This document shows, piece after piece, positions 44,340-54,836 of a stretch of DNA of 64,000 nucleotides. Position 1 is the first letter of the stretch, and the number at the start of each line of letters is the position of its first letter. The notes under the pieces were generated by a model, which searched no databases, had not been told where the DNA came from, and saw only the letters and a program-made list of their open reading frames with translations. Where the stretch lies: assembly GCA_012934845.2 (NCBI GenBank), contig WNNJ02003266.1, positions 1 to 64,000 of the forward strand, read 5' to 3'. Position numbers and translations under genes: made by a program. The stretch comes from Pomphorhynchus laevis (lineage: Eukaryota; Acanthocephala; Palaeacanthocephala; Echinorhynchida; Pomphorhynchidae).

Positions 44340-45640
44340 AGGCTTTCAGCGAGGACCGTTTCCCAAGCAGCAACCGGACGATTGTAGTCTCTAAGCCGCA
44401 AAAGTACAGCGCTCCATAATATACCGTTATAGCGTTCGATCTGTCCGTTGCCTAACAGATTGTACGGAGAAGAGTGACTTGCTACCGTGCCAATACTCTC
44501 CAGATAATCAGAGAATTCTTTCGACATGAAGGATGACCCGCGATCGGAATGTACAAATTCAGGTGGACCAAATATTGTCACTATACCACGCAGGCAATTT
44601 ATCACTGTTTGAGCGGACATATCACGGCATGCAAATCCAAAGGGATAACGAGAATATTCATCGACGGCTGTAAGCAAATATTTCTTGCCTGATGAACTGG
44701 GCAAAGGACCTTTGAAGTCAAGTGAAATTCTTTCGAAAGGTCGTGTCGCTCTGATGAGGGCAGTTTTTGGAGGCTTGAAGAAGTTTGGTTTCAACAACGA
44801 ACAGGTAACGCAATGAGATACAACATAACGAACGTCTTCAGTGCTATATGGAAGTTGATTCGATTGAACGAAGTGATACAAACGATTGACTCCTGGGTGG
44901 CAAAGCGTAGCGTGAAGTTCATAAAGAAGCTTGAGATCTTTCTGTTTGTTAAAGTAACCGCAACTTGAAGCACAAATATCCCTAGACATTGAGTCGGCCG
45001 CATAATTCAACTTTCCAGGCCGGTAAAGTATACAATATTTGAACTCAGATAGATCGAGACGCCATCTTTGCACTTTTTCATTTTTAATTTTACTCTTATG
45101 ATTCCTGTTAAATATGAATGAAACTGACTTTTGATCCGTTATAACATTGAAAGTTCGTCCAGACAAATAGTGCCTCCAGTATCGCAATGCTTCAACGATG
45201 GCAAGGGTCTCTTTCTCAATAGCAGAATGTCCAACGACACTCTTACTAAGTGTATGCGAATAAAATGCGACGGGTTTGTTATCCTGCGTTAATACAGCAC
45301 CGATAGCATAAAGGGATGCGTCAGTCTCTACTGTAAATGTCTTATTGAAATCAATGGGTGTTAGAGTAGCTGAAATAATACAATCACGAATTATCTCAAA
45401 TGAGCGCTTTGCTGCAGGTGTAATAGGAAATATCGTGGTTTCAGCTAACGGACGAATCTGCGACGAAAAATTTTGAATCCATTTGGAATAATGTGAGAAA
45501 AGGCCGACAATTCTTTGCAGTTGACGTTTATTTTGAGGTACCTGCAGTTCTCGCAAAGGTGAGACACGATTAGGATCAGGCCGTTTAATACCACTACCAA
45601 CTTTATATCCCAGAATATTGATCATCGTTTTATTAATCAT
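44340..45640 (-). pseudogene. G3 RNase H and integrase part
   Basis: Approximate extent. RT connection (QRIVGLFSHYSKWI), RNase H (VETDASLYAIGAVL, DQKSVSF), then integrase HHCC and DDE regions (CHPGVNRLYHF, CVTCSLLKPNFFKPP, ISLDFKGPLPS, HSDRGSSFMS, NLLGNGQIERYNG). Part of a fossil element. Confidence 0.85.
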
Positions 45641-45719
45641 ACATTTCGATTCATTTAGTGTTATTCGGTACCTAGAAGCAACTTCACGAAACTTGGCCAG
45701 ATTTGTATCATGTTCTTGC

Positions 45720-47490
45720 TATGTTTTGCCGCGCACAATGATATCGTCGAGGTATGAATAGGTACCGGTTAAGTTTTCTTTCTCTATGATCTCGTTGATT
45801 ATTCGCTGGAAGGCGGCTACAGCATTCGTGAGTCCAAAAGGCATACGCTGAAATTGATAGAGTTGACCATCTGCCTCGAATGCGGTCAAGAATTTTTCGT
45901 TTGCTCGCAAAGGAACTTGATGGTAAGCACTTTTTAAATCGAGGGTGCTAAACACGTTATTGGACGATATGGTGTCGATCAGGTCGTCAATTCGGGGCAT
46001 GGGATAAGCGTCGAGGACCGTGAATCTATTTACGGTCTGCGAGTAATCTACTACTAGACGACGACGTCCTTCTCTGTTTACAATAAGAACTTGCGCACGC
46101 CACGGTGAGCGACTGCGCTCGATGATGCCTTCGGACAACATCCGTTTTACTTCCGAAGCAATAAAGCGGCGATCTTCGATATTACGGCGCCGGGACGGAA
46201 TTGCTGCAGGTTTCCAGTTTTTAAAATCGTCTGAAAATAACGACGGTATATCGATTTCCATGCTCGATAGTTGCCCAATGGTTAATGTTTCTTGCTTAGC
46301 ATTTCCTCGAAGTCGAATGGAAACACTTGAATGCAAGCGCAGGAATGGATGACCAAGTATGAGATCACGACAAAGATGAGGCATGACGAAGCATTGAATG
46401 TCAGTATAGTTTCGGTCACAGTAAGATATCGGTAATACGCATCGTTTATTGCATACGGATGTAAATGATGAATTAGCCATGGAAATCCTAACACAACAAG
46501 ATTCTGTAGGAATACCTAGTTTTCGAATAACTGATGAATCAACAAAGTTGGAAGAGCTCCCTGTATCGATAAGAGCATCCAGCTGTTGTGTTTCAACGTG
46601 AACTTGTACCGTCATGTCGTCAAGTTTAGATGCATCACCATTTGCATTTTGACAGGATATGATATTAAGTGATTCACAGTCGGACGCGTATGGTCGAGTA
46701 CTACGATTGTATTTTCGTCGAGATCGAAGCAACTTAGTTTGACAAACTTTTTCGGAGTGTCCACGTTTTAAGCAGAATGAACATTCAGCATCCCGGGCTG
46801 GACAACGATTTCGTGTATGCATAACTCCACCACAAAAGTAGCACCTTTTCTTGTTGATCTTTTGAGCTACGGCAATAGATTCTTCACTTTCAGAAATATC
46901 AGTATTTCCTTTTGAACCTTTGGTTTCCCTTAAGGCATTTACTGTGAATTCGGATGTGTGTCGATATTCGTTTGATTGAGTTTGAGCTGCTTCAATCGTT
47001 CGAGCGACTTGATAAGCTTTCTCTTTGTCGATGTCATTAGTCTCGAGTATGCGTTGACGAATTTCGTTCGATTGTAAACCCGTAATAAATGAATCGCAAA
47101 TAAGAATATCGCGCAGCTCCTTAGCTTTCACATCTTTGAAGGTGCATTGTCGCGCGAGTGTTTCAAGACGATCCACATAGTTAGATATCGATTCATCGGG
47201 AGTTTGTCGTGCAGAACACAGTAGGTGTCGTTTGTAAACCGAATTTATAGATTTTATGAATGCTTTGTCGAGGATATCCATTGCTGAATCATAATCTAGG
47301 CACTCGTCAATCTTGTCGAATAATTGAGCGGAAATTGAGATTTTTAGGAGATCAAGTTTGTCATCTTGTGAATCCATTTTGATGCGTTTGATAAATGTTT
47401 CGAAGCGATATCGCCAGTGACGCCATTCGCGTTCTGCTTTAGGACAGTCTGTCGTTAGTTTGAGTGTATCCGGCTTGAACAGAGTATCCA
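45720..47490 (-). pseudogene. G3 gag, protease and RT start
   Basis: Approximate extent. The gag region begins MMDTLFKPDTLKL; two CCHC knuckles (CYFCGGVMHTRNRC and CSFCLKRGHSEKVC), the DTGSS protease and RT motifs (YPMPRIDDLI, LDLKSAYHQVP, MPFGLTNAV, YLDDI) follow in order. Part of a fossil element. Confidence 0.85.
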
Positions 47491-47513
47491 TCAAGACAAT
47501 TCGTGAATAAAAT

Positions 47514-47611
47514 TGTGATAACCAGAGAGAATAAATGGCTTTTATTCACGAATCTACAAATAGTAGGTAAAGTTAAATATAAATGATAAAGTAATTAAAT
47601 GTGATACCACA
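47514..47611 (-). repeat. G3 5' LTR
   Basis: 98 bp. On the element strand it contains ATTCGTGAATAAAA, complementary to the 14 bases at 47,499-47,512, one base past the LTR. TATATTT lies about 27 bases upstream of this segment. Confidence 0.92.
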
Positions 47612-47616
47612 CTCCG

Positions 47617-48285
47617 GTTGAAGACTTTTCACCGAACTGAATTGCATCTGGTTACTTTTTTTACTTATTTGAGACAAACAACTTTTAAATCAAATATCTT
47701 AATAAACATAGATATAATTTAACATTAAAGAGATAAAGGATCCACCATTAACTAAAGCAAATCAGTTGATATAAAACAATGCATATTAAAGCATATATTC
47801 GTGGACGATTAGGGGTTAAACGTATTACAATAATATATTTCAGTTTAAATCTAGCCAAATAATATCGTCACGGGACACATAATGTGCAAAATGAGTGATA
47901 CATCAGCCTCAGATAGGATGCCGACCTTAATATTTTTAAAGTTGCTACTTTAAAATATTAATATCGGCGGTATTGACTAAATTTAACAGAGAAAGGGTTT
48001 TTATATAATTTATCCTATTTTCTTGGTCTTAATATTATTACTAAAAAATATTTTAGTATGTTCCATATAATCACAAAAGCATTTAAGAGCTTAAACACAT
48101 AAATTGTATTTAACTTGAGTTTAACTGCTGCGTCCATTCAAAACTCGAAAACTATTTAAGTATCGGAAACGTCCTTAAATTTTACCTTAATGGTTCTATA
48201 TCTTGAATAATAATCAACTTATTACAGAAAAGGCTATAATTGTTCAGCTTGGATATAAATACTTACATTGCTGTCACAATATAAG
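47617..48285. other. No identifiable gene
   Basis: AT-rich sequence after the G3 target site. It may include a CR1 5' UTR near its right end. No frame or repeat is recognised. Confidence 0.5.
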
Positions 48286-48289
48286 GATT

Positions 48290-48560
48290 TCCCATTTGGG
48301 CAGAAAAAAATGTCAAACGCCCTAAATGATCAAACTTCTGCTATTGTGGACAAATCAGATTATGTGCAGAATGAAATTGCTTGCGATGGATTGAATTGTG
48401 ATATATGAACTAAAGTGATGGTATCAGGAAAAATTCTCAAAAGATATTTTGAGAGGAAGTGTTTATGTGGATTTTGTTCTGCCTATATGAGTGATGAGTT
48501 TACAAACGAGATTTAAGGATTTAAAGGATTCAAAATCACAAATAAGGATTATTATTTTAA
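48290..48560 (+). mobile_element. CR1-like ORF1 N-terminal fragment, copy 5
   Basis: From the ATG at 48,310 (MSNALNDQTSAIV) the sequence resembles the N-terminal Cys cluster of the ORF1 at 62.5-63.5 kb: DYVQNEIACDGLNC and CLCGFCSAYMSDEF versus DYQVRCSSEDC and FYCGYCLASLINDL. A TGA sits between the two Cys pairs. It is a short relic. Confidence 0.5.
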
Positions 48561-48654
48561 ATAATACGCTCTTTTGCTGATGTTGTATTTAATTTTTTTA
48601 ATGAAAGAAAATTTATGTGAAAATAATAAAATAATACATATTTTTAAGGGTCTG

Positions 48655-49870
48655 CACTAGTATTCTTTAACTCACATCATTAATCGATGGCGGGCGAAGC
48701 GCGGACCCCGGATGCACATCGATATGCATTGTGCAAGCTGCAGTCCAATTCTTGCCTGGATCCTCGATATTTCATTTGCATATGGCAGCCTTTTCTTTGT
48801 TGCAAGTTTGTGTGCTGTTCTTTTGATGACCGCAGCAGCCAACTTCCCTGTTCCGTCAATGCAAGAGAGTGTAATAGGAATAAAACTTACTCCTTCAACC
48901 AACGACACTAAGTCCTGGTATTTCGAATTTTTTCGTTGCTCATGATACTCGAAAGAGGCTAAAGTAGATTTCGAAAGAGTACGCAAGTATCGAATAAAGC
49001 TCGCTCCGAGCGACCCCCATAAAATTCGAAAATAATAATGTCATGAACAGGCTTTAGCATCGGCTCAATCTGTACACTATTGCATATTTCTGTAAGTTCA
49101 TCTGCCAAAATGTCACGTATTGAGTCATGTCTGATCGGAGGGTGCCCTCCGTTGGCACGAGAGTGAGTGATTAAGCGAAGTGGGTTCTCAGCATGGGCAG
49201 TGAGTGGGCGCATCACTCGACATACTATTATATCTGAATCATATCGCATCACGGAATGCTATGTTATCGATACGAGTGTGATGTTTATATGTAGGGTATA
49301 TAGATAACCACGATGAAGCACCCTTAACCGAAGAATGTTCAACCGTTCTTGCTGTTGTGTCATCAAATTCTGAGAGGACATTCGATCTTAGTGATTTCTG
49401 AATTTCAGATTTCAGTAAACGGATGCGAGCAGAGCAAATATTTTGCTCGGTCCTTAGATCGCTTCCATATAGACCATTTAAAAATCGTTCATTTAAGATT
49501 TGGGAGAATTTGTACTCCTTTTGGCGCTCACACAAGGATCGACAATTCGAGGCCCCCGCAGTTCAATGGAAGAGAGAATAGTGTCCACCGCGATTTATCA
49601 TCGGCGGCCGCAAGAGCGAAAATCTCAATGAAACTGTTGTGAATAACATGCTGTAGTTCATCAAGCCAGTTGCATTGACAGTCGTTCGTGCGCTGCCTGT
49701 GAATCCATTTTTTGAAGGGCCCGAATCATGCTCGTATATGTTACTTGAGCGTCTAGTATGCCGACCTCGGCCAAGCGACTAACGAGTGTGCAAAATTTCG
49801 ATACTTTTGCAGTGATTGAACTATGGACGTAGTCATCTCTTCCAACTGTTGCATTTAATAATAATTATAG
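48655..49870 (-). mobile_element. R LINE fragment d
   Basis: Minus-strand copy with post-RT and C-terminal domains: VKGASSWLSIYPTYKH (49,239-49,535), HPPIRHDSIRDILADELTEI (near 49,120), IEPMLKP, then GGRSERALFDTC and FEYHEQRKNSKYQ (48,672-48,986) ending CISMCIRGPRFARHR. The region before YGGRSERA has lost the ..RLDIA.. part that carries a likely catalytic Asp. Its 3' end (GGATGCACATCGATATGCA) matches R copy c at 6,256, so both share the same end region. Broken. Confidence 0.6.
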
Positions 49871-49879
49871 GTTACAAGT

Positions 49880-49990
49880 TACTAGCCGCAAATGGCTGTT
49901 TCAACTGTTCACAAATTTTATTTTCAAAACATAAATTTCTAAACTCTGAAACAAATCAGATTACTTAAGGTAAGCTACAATTTTGTATTA
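49880..49990 (-). mobile_element. CR1 3' tail fragment, copy 6
   Basis: On the minus strand GAAACAGCCATTTGCGGCTA resembles the CR1 tail at 34,620-34,650. No coding part is attached. Confidence 0.4.
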
Positions 49991-50104
49991 TACGTAATAT
50001 AGAAATAACCTGACCTTAAAGAATTTTTATAACTAAGAGTTTTGATGAACAAATGAATAAATAATATAATATGTATTCGAATAAAGATTGAAGGTCAATT
50101 GTAG

Positions 50105-50300
50105 GAACTATTATTAAATCAGCTAACTGAGTCTACGTATTTAATATAATTATAAAATAAACAAAACATATTAATGTTTTGATTAATATGTTTATCAAAA
50201 CATATTAATCAAAAAAAACAAAACATATTAAACAAAACATATTAATAATAAATTAATATGAAATAATAAACAAAACATATTAATAAACAAAACATATTAT
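50105..50300 (-). mobile_element. PLE terminal segment, copy e, rearranged
   Basis: AATCAGCTAACTGAGTCTAC and the next ~40 bp match the PLE terminal segment, then ACAAAACATATTAAT is repeated about six times, including one inverted pair (GATTAATATGTTT with AAACATATTAATC). It looks like replication slippage at a palindrome. Confidence 0.6.
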
Positions 50301-50429
50301 GTTATGAAATCCATAACTAGTAGATTTTTATAACGTAGACAAATAGATTTCCAAATACGCCGTATTCTTATCTACGCCCTACTTTCCCTAACATTCACTA
50401 TTGTTTCAGTACCTTAGTAACTCCTCCAT

Positions 50430-51603
50430 AAACCAAAAACCGGAGTTCATTTTGCCAAAAACCGGAGTTCGATTACAAGTAGAGCAGACTTCGTTATTAC
50501 TCATAGACGATCTGATGATGGCCCGCAGCACTCATCAGTAGGGTGAACTACCATCAGTCGGTTCGGCTGCCTTGTGATATATTTAAAAGGCATCTCCGAT
50601 AATTCGCTGACGTGGTAGCATGGGGATAGCATCTTTAAACAAACCACGTGCTTTCCGGATAATCCTAATTTATTCTGCAGGAAATTTTATTGATGTCGTT
50701 GCTTGTTCTCTCACAGGATCCTTTGAGGATACATTTTTATAATTTAAGAGCTGAATGGTTCACACTGTGCTTCGGGAGCTTACAAGCTACAGTTTTAAAT
50801 TCAAGAATTTTGCCAAAACCGGAGTTCGATTACAAGCAGAGCAGACTTCGTTATCACTCCTAGACGATCTGATGATAGCCGGCAGCACTCATCAGTAGGG
50901 TGAACTACCATCAATCGTTCGGCTGCCTTATGATATATTTAAAAGGCATCTCCGAGAATTCGCTGACGTGGTAGCATAGGCATGGCCTCCTTTAAACAAA
51001 CCACGTGCTTTCCGGATCATCCTAATTTATTCGGCAGTAAATTTTATTGCTGTCGTTGGTAGTTTTCTCAAAGGATCCTTTGAGGATACATTTTTATAAT
51101 TTAAGAGCTGAGTGGTTCACACTAGGCTCCGGGAGCTTACAAGCTACAGTTTTATAATGCAGATTTTTGCCAAAAACCGTAGTTCGATTACAAGCAGAGC
51201 AGACTTCGTTATCACTTCTATGCAATCTGATGACAGCCGCCAGCACTCATCAGTAGGGTGAACTACCATCAGTCGTTTCGGCTGCCTTGTGATATATTTA
51301 AAAGTCATCTCCGAGGATTGGCTGACGTGGTCATAGTTTCCTTAAACAAACTAGGTGCTTTCTGGATCATTCTAATTTATTCAGCAGAAAATTTTATTGC
51401 TGTCTATGGTTATTTTCTTACACGATCCTTGAATGATACATTTTTATAATTTAAGAGCTGAATTGTTCACAGTAGGCTCCGAGGGCTTACAAGATACAGT
51501 TTTATAATCAAGAATTTTGCCAAAACCGGAGTTCGATTACAAGCAGAGCAGACTTCGTTACTACTTCTAGACCATCTGATGGTAGCCGGCAGCACTCATC
51601 AGA
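50430..51603 (+). repeat. ~357-bp tandem repeat, 3.3 units
   Basis: Units start at 50,454, 50,812, 51,169 and 51,519 (spacing 358, 357, 350) with GCCAAAA(A)CCGGAGTTCGA. Identity between units is high. Each unit carries CTGATGA...TCATCAG, an inverted repeat around a GC-rich loop, and a GTAG/CTAC hairpin. The array ends inside that inverted repeat, at 51,603. It is not obviously coding. A satellite or an internally repeated transposon end are both possible. Confidence 0.85.
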
Positions 51604-51639
51604 TACGCCTCACTCATATGTAATTGGATGCGAGTTCTA

Positions 51640-51900
51640 ATATGCGCATCGGATGCCCTTGGACAATTTCGTGACTCATCTTTTTATCTAGAAGACGTCT
51701 TTAAGAGCAAAGACTAAGATTTCTTAAGCTGCTTATTTCGAGGCCACCTAACATCGTGCACTCTAATTGGGATGTTATGTGTGAAAAAACGAGTGGCTCA
51801 ATTGTATAGTGAGGCGTTGGTGTCAACTGACGCGTACTGATCCCAATATTCGGATGGAGTACAGATGATACAGAATGTAATGTTATTTTTCAATCGTGTT
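51640..51900 (+). mobile_element. LINE-A fragment, copy 6 (3' end only)
   Basis: AGAGCAAAGACTAAGATTTC then TTAAGCTGCTTATTTCGAGG and ACCTAACATCGT match the ORF2 end and 3' UTR of LINE-A (23,720-23,880), with heavy divergence. It is the oldest copy here, and its hairpins have decayed. Confidence 0.6.
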
Positions 51901-51904
51901 TTCT

Positions 51905-53085
51905 TTTCCCGTCTTTATTTGTAACTTTTTATGTTATTAGATGCATGCTTTTTTATTAAAAGAATTTATTATTACTGATCATACTTAAAAATCATCATTG
52001 CTACGATTTTAAGAAATTCAAAAATACCTAGCTCTCGTAGTTTTTCCTCGAAATTTGTTTAATTTTTTCATGATTTATCAACCAGTCGCCTAACATTTCA
52101 AATTGTAGTTTTTACGTAGGTTAACTATTAAGATATATGAGCTAAATATAGTCCAACAATTCGAAATCTACTCTAGCTTCACATGGCTCGCGCTGCCCTT
52201 TTTCTCGCCGGATAAAATTAATAATCAAATTATATTTTAATTTTAATTAAAATATCTTATTAACTGATGATAATTGGGCATTAATATTTTAAATTGTACT
52301 TCACCACTTATTAACAAAAGTTTGGATAAAACATATTGATATGTCACAACGCAAAATTTTGAGAAGCAATTATTTCATAATTAAAAAATAATATTTTTTT
52401 TGTAAATATCAGTCCTGAAATACGGTGACACTTGTACAAATTATGCTACAGTATTAGAAAGTCTTTATCATAAACCACATTATCCAGCATGTTTTGTTAT
52501 AGTTTTGCTAAATGCTGAATAATTCTGCAGAGAAACATCCTAAGTAAAAAAGTTCTTAATTTAAAACGGCATTCCCAACTTTACTTATAAAATTTTTGGT
52601 CAAATATATCCTAGTCCCTGGCCCCCAGGGACTAGGATATAGTCAATCAACTGATGACTGATATTATTTTCGTTATTATTAGCTAAAATCAATACAGATT
52701 ACAAATTCATACAGTTTCTCAAAATTCCCATCCCTAAGGTACACTAGCTTTCTGTTTGGTTAATAATTTGTAAACTTTAATTTCATTTCCATATTACTAT
52801 ATCAAGAGATGGTAAAATAATTGCCAAAAATTCTAAAAACAAATACGATATATTAGATAGTAAAGGAAACAACTATGAACAAACTATTATATTACAGCCC
52901 GGTTTAAATAACAAACTGATTTCAAACTTACTCTGTCTCATAACATTTATTTGTTGTACTTTTCAAATTCTTAATATAATGACACCAATGTGTTGTCGGG
53001 ATATTATTAAATACAAGGCGTTAGCTGAGAAGCTGTTTTGCTTGATCAAAAAATGTACAATCAACAATTGAAATTTTATGAATAT
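51905..53085. other. AT-rich sequence with one perfect hairpin, no gene
   Basis: No coding frame or family is recognised. The only notable structure is the 17-bp perfect inverted repeat at 52,605-52,641. Confidence 0.55.
52605..52641. repeat. Perfect 17-bp inverted repeat with 3-base loop
   Basis: TATATCCTAGTCCCTGG (52,605-52,621), CCC, then its exact reverse complement (52,625-52,641). The GC-richer stem stands out in AT-rich surroundings. It could be a recent fold-back event, an element's palindromic end, or an assembly artefact. Confidence 0.9.
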
Positions 53086-53089
53086 GCTA

Positions 53090-53208
53090 ACAGAGTTTAT
53101 CTTATTTATAAATAACAGACGTTGTATCAGAATAAGGATTAGAGGTCATCAGGAGGAACTGCTATGCTACCAGGTTTCGGTTCCTAACTCCTCTACCCAA
53201 CATAGCAG
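53090..53208 (-). mobile_element. PLE terminal segment, copy f
   Basis: CAGACGTTGTATCAGAATAA and the structured block match copies a and g. The copy ends at CATAGCAG (53,208), just short of the outer P1 strand. It abuts a CR1 ORF1 fragment, which it seems to have truncated. Confidence 0.7.
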
Positions 53209-53850
53209 ATAAATCTTGGAATATATGAAAAGAAGAGCCGAGTAACCGATACCTATGGTGAAGCAGAAAGTCGACATGTTCCCTGGAACTGAGAACAACT
53301 TTCAACAACCTAGGCTTCTCAGGCATTATTTTACCCAGACAAAAAACTTTTTTAAGAACAAGGCTTTGATCAACAGATATGTTTTCACTGTCAATTATTT
53401 TGGACATAATTGTACGGAGAATCTTAACGTCATCATCTAGCCTAGCCTGAGCATCACCGTTATCCGATTCTTTAACTCCAGATACATTGATATTATATCT
53501 CCTATCTGAGATGGATTGTTTTCTACTTAATGTGTTGCCTAAGGAAGACATTGCTTGAGAGTTGTCGATACTTCTCAATGTGGAATCATTAGTGGTACAG
53601 TTTATTGACAGAGGTCAATTGGCTATTGACGTTAGAATTGGGTTGATGTGCTAATATAAAATGATCTACCTGCGTGAGCTCTTTCACCATATCATTATGT
53701 GGAACCAAACTGTGACCATTGGAAGGAGAGCTCTGAGTAACATTATTGACCGAGTGAGTATTGACAGAATGCGTTGGTTCACTTTCTAGAAGACGAACAG
53801 CCCTTAACTTTAACAAAATTTAATGGATTGTTATTGTAAATCTGTATAAT
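53209..53850 (-). mobile_element. CR1-like ORF1 fragment, copy 7
   Basis: Minus-strand ORF1 pieces: a low-complexity linker (53,589-53,816) and the conserved RRM-like C-terminal half (frame 53,162-53,578; RYNINVSGVKESDNGDAQAR, KVFCLGKIMPEKPRLLKVVL, FHIFQDL). It aligns with SVILANVRESLFENAQVR and RLGKRDTLSNRPRLLKAVF of the ORF1 at 62.5-63.5 kb. It is cut on both sides, by a PLE and by gypsy element G4. Confidence 0.65.
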
Positions 53851-53966
53851 TGATGTGACATGAAGACCATTATTCGTTACATTAACCATGTCACATTAAC
53901 CTATTTATTATATTCTGTTTGTTTGTAGATTGTTCAAATAAAGCTGCATAAATCGCTTTCAGTTCA
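53851..53966 (+). repeat. G4 5' LTR
   Basis: 116 bp, TGATGTGACATG...TTTCAGTTCA. It contains ATTGTTCAAATAAA (53,929-53,942), complementary to TTTATTTGAACAAT at 53,968-53,981, one base beyond the LTR. Confidence 0.88.
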
Positions 53967-54709
53967 ATTTATTTGAACAATTGTGATCTATGGACCGAAT
54001 TCTCAAGCCCGAAACACTCGTCGCAGATCCTAATGATCCACAATCGCCTATGATATGGATGCATTGGAAACAACGGTTCACTCACTTTAGTCCATAGTTG
54101 ATAGCACAGATGACAATAAGATCCATATACTCGTGAATCACATTTCACCATCTCTTTATCAGCACATTTCAAATGTCGACTATTACAAAACAGCAATTCA
54201 AACCCTTGACAGCTTCGTTCGTCAAACCGAAGAACGAAGTTTTTGCTCGATTCAAACTGAGTTCATGCAAACAATTAGATTCGCAGTCTATCGACCAATT
54301 CATCCAAGCGTTAAATACGTTTAGTAAGGATTGCGAATTTGCTGCGGTGTCCGCAATAGATCACAGAAATTTATTTGTGCGTGATGCCTTTATTGCTGGA
54401 ATTCGCAGTACCTTTATTAGACAAAGGTTACTAGAGTCTACCCTATTGAGCATGGATCAAATTAAATCAGCTAACTGAGTCTACGTATTGTTATATAATT
54501 ATAAAATAAACAAAACATAATAATGCTAAATCAAAATTTAATAATTAAATAATAAAATTAATAATTGTTTTTAGATTTTCTATAATTTAAATCAAGTTAA
54601 AAATAAAAATAAAAAATAAAAAATAAAATTTAAAATAAACGTCATTTTTATGAATTGACTAATAAATAACAGACGTTGTATCAGAATAAGAATTATAGGT
54701 CATCAGGAG

Positions 54710-54769
54710 GAACTGCTATGCTATCAGGTTTCGGCCCCTAACTCCTCAACCCAACATAGCAGCGGGGCC
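54710..54769 (-). ncRNA. PLE-associated pseudoknot, copy g
   Basis: P1 GGCCCC (54,764-54,769) with GGGGCC (54,733-54,738), P2 CTGCTATG (54,755-54,762) with CATAGCAG (54,713-54,720). Same order as copies a and d. It lies exactly between the PLE tail and the terminal leader. Confidence 0.45.
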
Positions 54770-54836
54770 AAATACATGCTAATGATGTATTTCCTCTGAA
54801 ATAACTATCTAGTATCTTATTCTAATGCAAAGTATA

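Larger units (their letters stand above)
43670..47611 (-). mobile_element. Ty3/gypsy LTR element G3, youngest copy
   Basis: A 3,942-bp minus-strand fossil that looks nearly whole, with about two breaks. The 98-bp LTRs are identical and the 5-bp target duplication CTCCG is perfect (43,665-43,669 and 47,612-47,616). Parts on the element strand: gag (46.9-47.5 kb), zinc knuckles (46.74-46.86), protease ALIDTGSSSNFVD (46.55), RT with YLDDIIVRG (45.7-46.2), RNase H (45.0-45.4), integrase (44.3-45.0) and tail (43.77-44.3). It lies just downstream of G2 and is the most recent gypsy insertion here. Confidence 0.93.

Noticed and set aside
50454-51603. Hammerhead in the 357-bp tandem repeat
   Set aside because: CTGATGA occurs in every unit, but it pairs with TCATCAG nearby, and the matching downstream motif is GAAG or GAAC, never GAAA.
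54700-54770. CTGATGA and GAAA in the PLE structured block as a hammerhead ribozyme
   Set aside because: On the RNA strand GAAA comes about 24 bases before CTGATGA, too close for the permuted type II fold, and CTGATGA is not conserved in the copy at 38,330. The pseudoknot explains the conservation better.
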